A DNA stretch of 64,000 nt from Sipunculus nudus (GCA_026874595.1 CM049317.1:13632882-13696881), one strand, 5' to 3'. Shown: positions 37,971-50,958, counted from the stretch's first letter. Notes: a model not told the origin generated them from the letters alone. Numbers and translations: made by a program.

Positions 37971-40900
37971 AAACGCAATGATGCATTTGAAAATCTGCTT
38001 TTGCCTTTGCTTGACTGTAATATTTGATGTGTATTTCCAGCTGTACTCTATCTGTATATAGCATATTTGTTTTAACATTAAAAGGCCAAAGTTCTTCTTA
38101 TCGTGTAAGAAATTTATCTTTATATGTATTTAATCTTAAACTTCCAAATGTCCAGGTGAACAAATGAACTGTTATAAATGTCAGTGTTATCTTAAACTTT
38201 GCAGGTAAACATAGTACCTGCATGCTTTTTTAATTGTTTTTTGCGTGTGATTTGAAATACAAACACATGCGCATTATATATCAAATTTGTACTATGTCAA
38301 AATGAACAAATATTTACCATACTGGTGAGCACCATAATCAGAATTTGTGCACAAGTCAGATTCAAGTTGACTTTCAATTAATATGATTACCTAAAAAAAA
38401 CTGAAGGGACTTTCTTGGAAATAACCTATCCCATGGCACAATTTCATCAAAATCCAGTCAGAACTTTTTGTATAAAGCAAATAAAAATCTTATGCAAATT
38501 TATATTCTAATTGGGAACACTCAAAGATGAGGCAAGTGCAACTTTGAAGTCCCCAGCTGTACTGGAGCATTGATGTAACTCTAGTGTGCATGTAGGATGG
38601 CATGTAGGATGGCATGTAAGATGTCAGAATCAGTCATGGTAAGAAGCATCTTTCGTCAAATGGCAAATTTTTTTGCGGAAAGGCAAGCTTTATTGAGGCC
38701 TGTCTGGAAAGGTGAAAACTTCAAAGTATTATGATCCCTGAATTAACACTTGTACCTTGAATTCTGGTAGATGTACATTAATAAATTATATGTATATTGT
38801 TGATTGATGTATATTGGGCCCCCATAACTACCATCATGTCGTGTCACCTTCATTACAGAATATTATTCTTACTTCACTAATAAAATCAACATATGGATAA
38901 AACTAAAAAAAACTCCCAAAAAAACTTTAATTTTCAAAGTTATATATTTTAAATTAGTGGTTGTTTAGCCTGTTAGAGGCAGCTAGAGTTAGTTGGGTTA
39001 TTAGATAAAAAGTTAAAATGTACATGTACATTTGTTAGTTGTGGTGGGAAAATGAGGGCTCCATGATGAATGTACAATGAAGGTCACATGATCACAGCAG
39101 GAGGGGCCATGTTTACATGTCAAAGGTCATGGCAGTGTGTGTGCACAAAAAGGACATTGCCTCAGGCACGTTGTGATCAGGCAATCTGCGTGCCCCCACA
39201 GAGCACAACCAGATCTGTAAGCAGGGATTGATTTGAACAAAACATTCACTTGCCCAAGGGAAAAATTTATAATCTTTGGTACATATAGGACAAAGTAGTC
39301 CTTCAAATTTATTTCATTTATTAATTTATTTATATATCATAGGTGCAGATCCCGGGGGGGGGGGGGAGGTTTGGGGGAGGTTTAACTTTTATGATGGTCA
39401 CAGTCAGTTTCTTTCAAATTAAGTCAATTTATTTAGTTTAGAAGTCATGAACTTGTGCAGTAGTCAAATGTCAGATTATAAAAATATCAGGTAATTTTAA
39501 TGTCTTTTGAATTCATAAGTAGGTTTTGCCACTTACAGAAAAAAAATATACTTATCCAAAGCCAAGAGGGTGCTGAAGAAGTTCTCTTAATAGAAGAAAA
39601 TGTTCCTTTCATGCCATTTTGTTACTTTATTTAAATATAAATTATTAACTTCAAATTTTTATTTTAATCTTCTGCTTATACAATTATTATTAACTGCCTA
39701 TCCAAGAAACTGTTCTCTGGTTGTACTCTAATACAGTAACTACTTGCATGTTCAGAAAACTTGTTTATCCAGCATATATCAATTAAGAAAGGATGGGTGT
39801 TTTCTATTAACCCAAGGTGATTGAGTAAGTGTTGATGTGGTGCCCTGTTTGATACAGTGTTATACACTCAAGTGGTTCTCAGGCAACTCTGTGTGCGTGC
39901 TTATTGTCAGTATGCTGAAATCAGGTGGATGCGTTGAGACATGCATGACTGGCCGACCCATTGTGCCTGGCATACAGTACGCGCTAACCAGCATGCATTC
40001 CATTGCGTTGGCATGCATTTCATGTATGAATGAACTTGTGTGCTTTAATGGCAATCGCTAGGGTCAGTACCGCTGGGAAACGCCATTAACATAGAACTGC
40101 ACGGCACTGAGATCACACAAAAGTAAACCACATGCACTGGCCCCATCATGCATGCAGGCATTTAGCGCAGGCTATAAAATGTATGAATCATGCATCTTGT
40201 ATGTAAATAACCATTCACTGCATGCATCAGTGTGCTCATCCAGGTCAAATGCCTCAAAATGTTCAACAAACATTTTCTGTAGAGTTAAAATAACTTCAAA
40301 CATTTGATCAGTTGCATTATAGTTTCTCTCCAGATTAACAATTTTTCTGCCCAAACAGGAATGTATACTTTTCCTACAAAAACCATATTTCAGATTCATG
40401 AAAGTGTAATGGTTCCTCCAGTTTGTTTCCCATATCAACCAAATCAAATGCCCATCGCATTCAACAAAACCATTATCTGTTAAAATCTGTCTATAAATAA
40501 CTTCATTCAATAATTAATTACATAATTTTTGTTCTTTTTCTCTTCAGTGTAATACATTTTTGCTTCTTCTTTTGCTTGTAATTTTTTTTCTACCAAACTT
40601 CATTAAAACCTTTGATAAGGTCAATAATTTCTGAAGTTCCACTGCAGTTTCATTAGTTTCTGCCTAAGTATCCATGAACATCTTTTTGTATAACCTTACA
40701 CTACTTTTATATAACCACATGTTGTGATAGAGAAAATCCCAGCAGGAAATGGGGTGTGTGGTCACCCATGACGACAGCATCATGGTTGTCATGTGGCTGT
40801 CATTTATCATATGTATTGGTTCATACAAAGTAGTATGAAGAACCAATTAATATTTAGCCAAGTATTTTTGCAGCCAGATATCCTGTATTTGAGGGTACAG

Positions 40901-41581
40901 AGGGTGATTACTGTTAACAGAAGGTGTAGGAGAAATATCTAACTCTGTATGTGTTACTGTAATGAGATTTGTAGTCAGAGAGGGGATTGTGTATTTGTTC
41001 CTCAGATGAAGGGGCAGGACTATGGTACAAAGGCTCAGGAAGTACTTATCTTAAACCAAGTTTGTTTTCCCCAAGGGGTGTAACCCTTAGGTTAACCAAG
41101 TGAAAGAAAGATGACACCACTTGTTTACAAATAGGGTTTTTAGAATCTCAATGATACTGCTGGTTTAATTACTAAAGGACCCCAAGAAGCACAGAGGTTA
41201 TATTAACATATTTATTTGTCCAATGTCCCTCTGTTTATCATCAACAAAATATCTCTCTGTTGTTGTCAAAGTAAGGAGAGTTTAATAGCTCTTTATTTTT
41301 GTCTACCAGTACATCTGCGCCCTTAAATTACTAAGGAGTGTCACTAGCACTGACATCTGTTGGAGGAGAATAGCACTATATGAGATGTTGGCCTTGAGTT
41401 TGAGAATATAAAATCAAATTTGAGATGTTATCTCATTCAAATTGGATATTTCATGAGAATGAGTCATCCAATTGCAAATTGATAATAATCTCTTTGTTTT
41501 GGGCATTGCTCATATAAAGTTACTGCTAATCACCAATTATGTGTCTTTTTATAATGACTTTTATTTTATATCTTCTTAAAG
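37971..41581 (+). other. DARS1 intron 1, 3' part
   Basis: No element recognised with confidence. Notable items: G13 at 39354-39366, a possible MITE end near 39222 (AGCAGGGATTGATTTGAAC), and a 112-codon minus-strand frame at 40172-40510 of unknown origin. The intron ends with a pyrimidine-rich tract and TTAAAG at the acceptor. Confidence 0.45.
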
Positions 41582-41675
41582 TGAGGATGGTAAGCCAATA
41601 TCAAAGAAGGCTCTGAAGAAACAACAGAAAGCAGCTGAAAAAGCAGCCAAAAAAGAGCAGCGCAAACAGGAACAG
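41582..41675 (+). CDS. DARS1: Aspartyl-tRNA synthetase, cytosolic: exon 2
   Basis: A 94-base exon between an acceptor (TCTTCTTAAAG) and a donor (CAG then GTCAGA). It completes the glycine codon from exon 1 and continues EDGKPISKKALKKQQKAAE, then a run of alternating Lys/Ala/Glu ending KQEQ. This is the amphipathic lysine-rich helix of the eukaryotic AspRS N-terminal extension, with the SKKALKK signature common in animal homologues. It ends on a whole codon (phase 0), which fits exon 3 exactly. The donor GTCAGA has C at +3 and is weaker than consensus. The preceding intron is 15.35 kb and is filled largely with minisatellites. Confidence 0.88.
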
Positions 41676-43972
41676 GTCAGAATTTTTATTATTGTGTGTC
41701 CATTAATTATATATTTTTCTCCAATTGTTCACTTCTTGATGAAAAATTAAGCACAGTTTAAGGAACTAACACTTCAGTGACTTTTTTTCTTTGTCTGTAG
41801 TATAAATGAAGGTTGTACCACTCAACTTTTGTCACACAACTTCTGTGGCCACGCCTCAGAAATGCTCATTTTGGTCTTGAAGTTGAATTGTTCAGATTGA
41901 TATCCAAGTTTGTCCTAAATTGCAGGCTAATTTCCTAAATTTTTGAATAAATCCAGAGAAATTGGATATTTTTTTTGTGAAGGGCTTTTTCAGCACCATC
42001 TATCAGGAACTGTGTGAACTACTAATGAGCGGGCAGATGCTAGTAAGTTGGAGTTGCAAATTATATATTACAGTGATATTGAAAATATAAGTTTTATTGT
42101 TTAAAAGCTTTTCTGAATTTCAAATGATTGATAATTGCAATGTAAGCCATGATGACTGATGTGACTTTTTTGTCTGAGTTACTGATGTGACTTGTAAATG
42201 TCAGTGAATACTCATCTTAACCTCTCTATAGACAAACTTAATAAAGTCCATAAACCTAGGATGCTTCACTTGTATGAATGATTTATTCATCTAGACTTCA
42301 ATGTAAAAAATGCCATCTACATTATTTTAGCGTGCAAATGAGCATTATCTTGTATTTTTTGTGAATTAAAAAGGTTTTAAAATTAATTAGTCTAATGATA
42401 ATAAATAAAAGTGATAAAAACAAAGGTAAACACAAAATTATTAATTTTATAACATTGATTACTATAAACCTGGTAATATTTTATATATTCCTTTGAAATT
42501 ATAAACAATGTAGTTAAGATATTTTCTAATAATCATAACACATGCAACAAACATGATCAAAGAAACATAAGAGTCTGGAAATCAATATCATTATCTGGTG
42601 ATGCAGAGATAAATGATAAATGAAGAGTGTAAGAAACAGACATATGACGTGCCACAGTAACTTACTTGTCTGCCAATGATTGGTACATCATTAATGGATC
42701 AGACCTAGGATTATGATCAGATCACATGGTGTTCCGGGATCGTTACACTTCCAAGGCCCTGAACATCAACACACTAGGGTAACAGGTGCCATAATACTGG
42801 AGATACGGAACAAGAGAGACAGGGGGGGGGGGGACAGGTGGGAGTGAAGCATGATGTTGCCATGGTACCACACGAGCTATAGTACTTCCGTATAATGAGG
42901 TATTATAGTGGACTTTTCAGGTGTGGCCACTGGGAGACCAGCGATGGAGGATATCGCTATTTATTAATATTTGAGGGTAGCACCCTCACTTGAGGTGACT
43001 TTTATCTCTTTGTTTGGAGGCAATGTGACACTTTAATCGTTGACTGTTTGATCTTCATCCCCCAGGACTTCTATTGGCTATCCTTTCTTGTTTGATAACT
43101 ATAGCTTATTTCCCAAGACAGAACAAATAATTCCCTGGATGCCCAGATTTCCAGAATATTCCTAAGTAATGCTCAAGAAAATACTTAGATATTGGAAGTT
43201 GTGAAGGTCATTTCTGACTTATTTGTATCAAATCAAAATATAAATTTGAATTCTGAAAACTAGAATTAGGTCTTTACACCTGCTTCTTCTCATAAGAAGG
43301 GATATATATTATGGTATCATAGAATGGGCAGCATCTGTTCATTAACCTCCAGCATTTACTGACATGATAAGCTGCCTTGAATTTGATGGATTAAAATTTT
43401 CATAAAACTCACTTTGAATGTTTATCAATAACAGGGCTGGCTTAACATAGATTCTCAGCAGAACAGGCTCAAAAAATGATAAATTTCATGAGGTCAGAGA
43501 TCACCGGATTTTGTGGTGTTGCTATAATGACTACCAGGAATTCAGAAACTCGATCATTGTGCATACTCATGTTTAAACTAAAGCAGTTTACTCCATTTGG
43601 ATACATTTTTTCCATTAGAATTTGGGAATATGCCTCACAATATATATCACAGTTTATTGCTGGATTCAGATGACATATATAATACAGTATAGTGAAACAA
43701 TTTTTGTCAAACTTGTTATAGTGGAACCCCTGCTTGTGTCAAAATGCAGCTATAAATTTAAATTGTCATTGAGTAAAACTTGCTCGTACCAAACCTTTGA
43801 CATGTGTCAAAGTTTCTTGTCCCTGATCCATTCAGGTAGCATTCCATATACATGTGGGTTAGCAGTACATATACAGTATGTATGTATATGCAGCTAAGAA
43901 TTGGACAGAATATGTTTTTTTTTAGGTGATTCCATTTGTGCATATGCAGTATATATGCATATAAAAGTATGT
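41676..43972 (+). other. DARS1 intron 2, 5' part
   Basis: AT-rich non-coding sequence. It contains G12 at 42822-42833. No exon or complete element recognised. Confidence 0.45.
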
Positions 43973-43980
43973 GTATGCAG

Positions 43981-44430
43981 TAGGCCTGTGATTTGCTAAG
44001 GGGTCTTCGATTCAATTCAATTATCGATTATTGCCTTTTGATTCGATTTTCGATTTGATTATTGTATATAGTCATAATATTCTGTCAGAGACCTGTATCT
44101 ACTAAAAGTTTTCATTACATATGATGCTATAAGATTAAGATTATTATATACCAGAGAATAATGTAGACCAAATCATATTTAAATCTTCTCATCCATTATT
44201 GTGCTAACATGGAATGAAGAATATAAGGTGACTGTCTTTGTTAAATAACAGAGCTACTTCATCATGTATGCTGTTTATCTGTTCTTAGGTAAGAGCCAGA
44301 GACCAAAAAAGTATGAAAATGAATGAAATTGCAATAATTGAAATTAATTATTTCATGCCCGATTCAATTAATGATTAATGACTGGTTTTGATTCGTTGCA
44401 TCAATTATTTGATGCATTGTTTCAGCCCTA
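43981..44430. mobile_element. hAT-type MITE with 8-bp target duplication
   Basis: The same 8 bases, GTATGCAG, flank the element at 43973-43980 and 44431-44438. The left end is TAGGCCTGTGATTTGC and the complement of the right end is TAGGGCTGAAACAATGC, imperfect inverted repeats of the TAGGGCTG class. Sub-terminal AT-rich words (GATTCAATT, TCGATTA) recur inside both ends. At 450 bp with no coding content it is a non-autonomous hAT element, related in its terminal bases to the one at 3038-3429. Confidence 0.85.
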
Positions 44431-44438
44431 GTATGCAG

Positions 44439-45251
44439 CACATTTCAATCGCTCACTGAAGTGATTGAAAATGTTTACACAAGGTAACTGTAAATGGAGG
44501 GGAAATTCCCCTCTTTGACGTCAGTGTTAGGGTATTCCTCTAGCAGATGACTTCTCTACTCATGATCGGGCAGCTGTACACTCTAGGCCTGTATTACCTG
44601 CATACATATCACATGTACATGTGCGTATTAATGGAATCACAGGCGGCTGTTAACTAGCTGCATTTCACATACGTACTGCATATGCACTTATGCATGCATG
44701 AATTTTGCATATATGGAATGCTAACTTTACAAGTTTTTACTGTATTTAAATATTTTCAAAAAAAAAAATATTTATATGGTCCAAATATGTATAACATTTC
44801 TTTCCTAACACATCTATGACATAGTCTATGATATATGAGAGTAAAGCTGGAAACCTGAAAGGCGAGGGAAATACATTGCATATTTTGCTGTCTTTACACT
44901 GACAGTACTGCCTATATTGATGTGTTTTGACACTAGACCATGTGGAGGCTTGAAAAGGCCTATGAAATGCATTTTGGTGTCACTGGCAGCCAATCAAATA
45001 TGCTCTGACACACCTGTTCATCAACTACATCCACCATTTTGATAATTTCATGGATGTTGGAGTGCATATGTATCTCCCTGAGGCACACAAACAGTTTGGA
45101 GTTTCTGGTTTATCACACTGGATCAGTTGACCACGCAGTCAACCAATCACATAGTGTGTTATGAAATATCAAACAAGTTGTCATGCCCTCTGGTGGCCAA
45201 ATCAAAGCAAAGAGTGCATAACTAATATAGAGGAGAGCATTGTGTAAACAG
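44439..45251 (+). other. DARS1 intron 2 segment
   Basis: Non-coding. Rich in GCATGCAT/ATGCATA-type words around 44.6-44.7 kb. No element recognised. Confidence 0.45.
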
Positions 45252-45786
45252 CTAACCATTGTCCCTGGTAATGATATAGAGCTAACCATAGTCCCTGGTA
45301 ATGATATAGAGCTGACCATGGTCCCTGGTAATGATACAGAGCTGACCATAGTCCTGGTAATGATACAGAGCTGACCATAATCCTGGTAATGATATAGAAC
45401 TTACCATAGTCCCTGGTAATGATACAGAGCTGACCATAGTCCCTGGTAATGATATAGAGCTAATAATAGTCCCTGCTGATGATATAGAGCTAACCATAGT
45501 CCCTGGTAATGATATTGAGCTAACCATATTCCCTGGTAATGATATAGAGCTAACCATATTCCCTGGTAATGATATAGAGCTAACTATAGTCCCTGGTAAT
45601 GATATAGAGCTAACCATAGTCCATGCTGATGATATAGAGCTGACCATGGTCCCTGGTAATGATATAGAGCTAACCATAGTCCCTGGTAATGATATAGAGC
45701 TAACCATAGTCCCTGCTGATGATATAGAGCTAACCATAGTCCCTGGTAATGATATAGAGCTAACCATAGTCCCTGCTGATGATATA

Positions 45787-47252
45787 AGATAAGATAAGAT
45801 AAGATAAGATAACATTTATTAGCCTTCAGTTCCAGGAATTTGTTGTTGACTTGCAATTCATTACATAAAAAATAAATAAGTAAATAGATAGATAAATACA
45901 TAAAAATAATACAATAAATACATAAAAATCACACATAAAATATTGACTATGCATGTAAAATTAAGCATGTAAAAATGATAAAACAGATAATTCTGCAGGT
46001 AAAACACATAATTCAAAACATTAAATTTCTAAGAGGGTTGTGAGTTAAAAAGTTTAATACTGTGTGGTACGAGAGATTTTTTAAAACGAGTTGTTCTGCA
46101 GAATATTGTATCTAGGCGTTTACCTGAAGGTAAAAAACGGAACTCTGAATATAGTGGATGTGTTTTGTCAGTCATGACCTTAGATATGAAGGCCATTGTT
46201 TTGGTTTCACAGATTTCCTGGTGTGTGGCAAGAGAAGTACCAGTCATTCTACTACTTCTCTTCCTGGTATTATTCAACTGTTTCTTTAACTTATCAGATA
46301 TATTTGTAAACCAGCACTCCAGTGAATAAGTAAGGACACTGGAAATTACTGAATTATAAAACATGGTAATTATGGTTTTGTCGATATTAAGCTTTCTTAG
46401 ATAATAAAGGTAATATAATCTTTTGTTTGCTTTCTTGGATTGATTCAACACATGTTCTTTCCAATTCATATTTCTGTCAATAATACATCCTAAGTATTTA
46501 TAATTTTCTACAATATCAACATCTTCATTTTTGATAGCAACTGGGGTAATTACAGATTTTGATCTCCTAAAATCAAAGACTACTTCTTTAGTCTTCTTTA
46601 CATTTAATTGAAGGTAGTGTTCCTCACACCAACCAGTCACATATTGAATGGTTTTCCTGTAGAGCGATTCATCATTCTTGTGTATCAGGCCTAGAATAAC
46701 AGTGTCGTCTGCATATTTGATAATTTTACAATCTGAAAGGCTCACAGACAAATTATTTGTGTATAGAATAAAAAGGACTGCTGACAGAACACAGCCTTGT
46801 GGAGCACCAGTATTTATGATAATATCTGAAGAAGTTTCTTTGCTTGTTCTAACATGTTGTCTTCTATCCGAGAGAAAATCTAGAATCCATAGACAGTAGG
46901 AAAGAGGAATGTTATATCTACAGAGCTGATTGATCATAATGTGTGGCTGTATTGTATTGAAGGCTGAAGAATAATCAATGAAAAGTGATCTGGCATAATT
47001 TCTGGGGTCCCTGTCTAAGTGTTGATAAATATAATGAGTTAATGTGGCAATTGCGTCGCTTGTGCATCTGTTGGATGAATATGCAAACTGATGTTGATCT
47101 AGCATTGGTTTAACAATTGGAAGTAATTTATTAAGAACTATTCGCTCCAAAGATTTTGCGAGAATAGATGTTAGTGCCACAGGCCTAAGATCATTCATCA
47201 CTTTAGGAGAGTTATTTTTGGCGACTGGAATTATTTCTGCGGTCTTCCATAA
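45787..47252 (-). mobile_element. 5'-truncated non-LTR retrotransposon in the minisatellite
   Basis: A 1.47-kb insertion in reverse orientation. Its 3' end, on the left, is a run of (TTATC)5 on the element's strand (complement AGATAAGATAAGATA at 45786-45811), a tail type seen in CR1/L2-group LINEs. The right boundary cuts into the reverse-transcriptase reading frame at 47252. The array resumes at TAGAGCTAACC without a long target duplication; only TA can be assigned to both sides. Confidence 0.88.
46029..47252 (-). pseudogene. LINE reverse transcriptase, N-terminally truncated
   Basis: An unbroken frame of about 408 codons encodes most of a LINE reverse transcriptase. It begins at WKTAEIIPVAKNNSP, the entry to the RT fingers, and continues MNDLRPVALTS. 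Catalytic and structural motifs are intact: FIDYSSAFNTI (palm motif A), TGAPQGCVLS, and YADD (motif C). Numbered from the codon at 47201 these are residues 74-84, 131-140 and 163-166. The C-terminal LPSGKRLDTI and FKKSLVPHSIKLFN segments are typical of CR1/L2/Rex1-like elements (group by recall). The endonuclease domain is missing because of 5' truncation, so it cannot retrotranspose on its own. Absence of stops suggests a young insertion. Confidence 0.92.
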
Positions 47253-47645
47253 TTAGAGCTAACCATAGTCCCTGGTAATGATATAGAGCTAATCATAGTC
47301 CCTGGAAATGATATAGAGCTAACCATAGTCCCTGGTAATGATATAGAGCTAACCATAGTCCCTGGTAATGATATAGAGCTAACCATAGTCCCTGGTAATG
47401 ATATAGAGCTAACCATAGTCCCTGCTGATGATATAGAGCTAACCATAGTCCCTGGTAATGATATAGAGCTAACCATAGTCCCTGCTGATGATATAGAGCT
47501 AACCATAGTCCCTGGTAATGATATAGAGCTAACCATAGTCCCTGGTAATGATATAGAGCTAACCATAGTACCTGGTAATGATATAGAGCTGACCATAGTC
47601 CCTGCTGATGATATAGAGCTAACCATAGTCCCTGGTAATGATATA

Positions 47646-49140
47646 AAACTCCTAAAACTTTGGTCACATATACTGAGTCGACCTGAGAACTTGCACTTCT
47701 GATATTATCAAGTATACCTGAAAAAGGGCATCCTGGTTCACTTCCTAACATGCTTGTTTATTTGTTTTATTATGACATTGTCAATAGATTAGAGAAACGG
47801 GCATCACTAAAGTGTGAGAGGAACTAGAATGGAATTGAAAAAAAAAAAAGAAAATTTTGACAATATTGTTTAACAGTGCCCCTTAAATTATTTACTGTGA
47901 AAAAAAAACTGGTATTTGGTACATGTAAATATGTATATCAGAAAACCTGTATATCACTGTATGCTCAAAGTCTCCATGGGTAAATCAGTGAATCTGGTGG
48001 CTGTCTGTTGACTAGTCACTAGTAGTTTCAGTGTTTTAGTTGTTAATAAATTGTACATAAAAGCCATATGCTAGCACATTTTATAGGATCTCATCATGAA
48101 AATATTAATGGATCTGCTTATAGACAACCTTGTGTTTTGTATAAAATGGTCACTCCCTACAAATTTTAAATTCAGATATATACTTTTGGATAAATAATTT
48201 TTGGTCTTCTGCTTTCAGTATGATTATCATCATGATGACACAAGTGTCTGTGTGGTCTTGATTTAAATCTCTACTAAGAGATACACAGTTTTGTCTGCAG
48301 TACTGCCACCTTATATTTTTATAAAATATTTATTTTTTTCATACTTTTTTATACCTTTAATCAGGTTTATATATAAATCAGTGTACTTTATGATGTCATT
48401 CAGTTAAATCAAAACACCTGGTTATCAGTTACTGGTGTAACCATCTATTATGCAAGACAACAAAATAAAACATAATTGGGAAGACCTTTTTTCAAATTGT
48501 ACATGTGCATAGATACATTGTACATGGGTCAGAGAATAAATCTTTTTAAGTAGGGTTATGACCTTTAGGCTTCACTCTGAGAGTGACCATGACCTTCGCC
48601 TTAATATATTTTGGGTTTAATCATGCAGGACGTTAGGTGTTGGAAGAATGGATTGAGGGACTGCTCTGAAAATCAAATTAGACCGTGATAGAAGGTCTTG
48701 GATAGCTTACTATTTTGTCACCTATATATTTTTCCCCATGTTTGAAAGTCTACCTCCCAATCTGGAACTAATCAATATTTTTATTTCAAATTTTGCATGT
48801 GCATATGATCAGAGATCAGGGTATCATCTCTGAGAGCTTTAGGAACTGTACATGACTGAGGGCAGTGTACTGTTAGTTATGCATCAGAGGGAGTTTCTAC
48901 TGCGGATGACATTTTGTTGGCGAGGGTTTCAAATTGTGATATTCAGGAAAGGGAATTTATCATGAAAATAAAAAAGCCATATCTTCCGGTAGCTGCTGAT
49001 AATGAATAAGAATTTCCATTCCATTGGTTTTAAATTTTCTCTTAGGTTTTAGTCAAATGATAAGAATTTGCAAACATATTGAATTATCAATATAACAATG
49101 GATATACTGTATGTATAGTTCACCGTATAGTAAGATCACA
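47646..49140 (+). other. DARS1 intron 2 segment
   Basis: AT-rich non-coding sequence. Nothing recognised. Confidence 0.45.
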
Positions 49141-49460
49141 AAAATGACCAGCTTCTGTGGCTCAGGATTCACGGGACTCACAGGACTCAATGCCAGGAGA
49201 TCATGGGTTCAAATCTCAGCCGTGGCTGTGAGATTTTTATGGTCGATCCCCACTCAGGGTGAGCTCTCTGCAGGCTTAATGGGAATGCCGTGCCCAAAGG
49301 CCATGTTTCACTCACAAACGGGAGGTTCCTGAGACTGTGGTATGACCCAGCTATGGGGAGGTTTTCTCACCAGGGCCTACAGGTGCAGTAGTCACTGGGC
49401 CTGGTTAACATCAGGATATATCATAAGAGGAAGCCTGTGATACTGCCCTGTCATGTAGTC
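49141..49460 (+). mobile_element. Possible tRNA-derived SINE
   Basis: A box-A-like word TGTGGCTCAGG (about 49157-49167) and a good box-B match GGTTCAAATCT (49206-49216) lie at a spacing typical of the internal pol III promoter of tRNA-derived SINEs. They are followed by about 230 bases of locally GC-richer sequence. No tail or target duplication was found, so the boundaries are approximate. The leading part does not fold into an obvious intact tRNA. Confidence 0.5.
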
Positions 49461-50647
49461 TTAAACTGGAATGGAGTTCTGCAGATGTACATATACTTAG
49501 TTAAGCTAGCATTTAAAAATTGAAGGCAGTTACATTCAACAAAAAAAAGAAAACATAAATGAAACCGTCGCAAAACATTGAAAAAGTGAAAATCACTAAG
49601 ATTCCCTACAAAAACAGATTAAGCCAACCACAGTACTCAACAGGGGCAGTATAGACAGTCTGGGATATTTAGGCTTTTTAGTTACAACTGGGATAAATTT
49701 CAGTGATAGAACATGCAACATTCCTCACAGTTACATAGTTCGTCTGCACCCATATTGCTTGTGCCATTTTGTACCTACATAACCAGGCTGGCAAAGTTTG
49801 GTAAGAAATATATGTTTTCCCCCAATGACACGTTTCTTCATAATATGCAGGTAAGAGTAGGCCAATTACTTCAGTGTAAAAGAAAAGGTTGTAATAAACC
49901 ATGCAATACATAACATAATATAAAACTAATTTTTGCCTCCTCTACTAAAATACAGTGTTCTTGTTTTAAAGATTTTTCAAATATCTCTCACAAATTCAAA
50001 TATTTTGAGAAAATGTTGAAACTATACACCACATGAAACATGCACACACTACACATTCATACAGATGCATGAGCACACACAAACATTCTCTAACGCATAC
50101 ATCAATACACTACAAATATATCATGATCCAACACCATCCAACCTCGAATTTTGATGGGTGTCAGTCTTGTTGCCGGAACAAAATCAGACTGCTTCCTTTT
50201 TATACATCCAAGTTGTGATTATTTGTTTTGGTTGCCATGGTGATGAATGATTTATACTGTTGCCATGCAGTACATATTCTGGTTCAGTCATGCATGGTCA
50301 GCTTGGCTCTGCATTATGCATAACTTAACTTGCATGTATGTTTATTATCCTTGTGTGTGGAACGATCTAGCAGAATATATATTATACAGCTTGAGATAAT
50401 AAATTCTACACATCATATTTTTAGCTTTGTCAGGTACTATTTTAATATCTCGCATACATGTCCATTTTGCGTGTAAGTGATTTTAATTCATTTTTAGTAG
50501 CATGTATGTTTTACTTTCTGCTGTCAGTTAGGTGCAATTTGATATCACTGAAATATATACATGAAATTACAATATATATGGTTTCAGCTGCTGTTATATT
50601 TTATAATATGAGGAAACAAATGAATTTTAGGGGCCTATTCAGATATC
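49461..50647 (+). other. DARS1 intron 2 segment
   Basis: Non-coding between the two SINE candidates. It contains an ACACAC-rich patch at 50037-50110. The last 12 bases, TATTCAGATATC, are the left target duplication of the following SINE. Confidence 0.45.
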
Positions 50648-50958
50648 AGTGGGGGCGGTGGTGAAATGGTTAAGGTGCCGGGCTCATGATCGAGAGGTCG
50701 TGAGTTCGAATCTCGGTCAGACCCACACCGTGCCAAGACCCTTAGGCAAGCTCCCAACCGCAAGTGTGCCTCTGTCCACCCAGCAGTAGAAATGGGTACC
50801 AGTAAATACTGGGAAGGTAACCTGTGATGGCCTAGCATCCCATCCAGGAGGGGTCTAACTCCTAAGTCGCTTCACGCTACAGAAACCGGGATAAGCTCCT
50901 GCCTGATGAGCCATTAGGCTCGGGTGAAAAAGCCCAGCAGACTTTACCTTACCTTACT
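50648..50958 (+). mobile_element. tRNA-derived SINE with 12-bp target duplication
   Basis: The element is flanked by TATTCAGATATC at 50636-50647 and again at 50959-50970. Its head is tRNA-like: box A TGGTGAAATGGTTAAGG (50659-50675) and box B AGTTCGAATCTC (50703-50714). The anticodon-loop region reads GGGCTCATGAT. A conserved-looking body follows (GTCCACCCAGCAGTAGAAATG, then GAAACCGGGATAAGCTCC), and the 3' tail is TTACCTTACCTTAC. This body resembles a SINE family widespread in molluscs and other invertebrates, from memory. It depends on LINE machinery for movement. Confidence 0.9.

Larger units (their letters stand above)
45252..47645. repeat. 30-bp minisatellite, split in two by a LINE
   Basis: The unit is about 30 bp, GATATAGAGCTAACCATAGT followed by CCCTGGTAAT or CCCTGCTGAT. 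About 17 copies lie at 45252-45786 and about 13 at 47253-47645. The two blocks share the same variant units and are separated only by the LINE at 45787-47252, so they were one array. Because 30 is ten codons, all frames translate as repeats (TMVSSISLPG and similar); these frames are not genes. Confidence 0.92.

Noticed and set aside
45113..47751. Open frames of 80-180 codons reading TMVSSISLPG or WLALYHYQGL repeats
   Set aside because: Same artefact: the 30-bp unit equals ten codons. Frames overlap and run into the LINE tail.
50648..50720. True tRNA gene at the SINE head
   Set aside because: Box A and B are present but the stems are imperfect. It is continuous with a SINE body, tail and target duplication.
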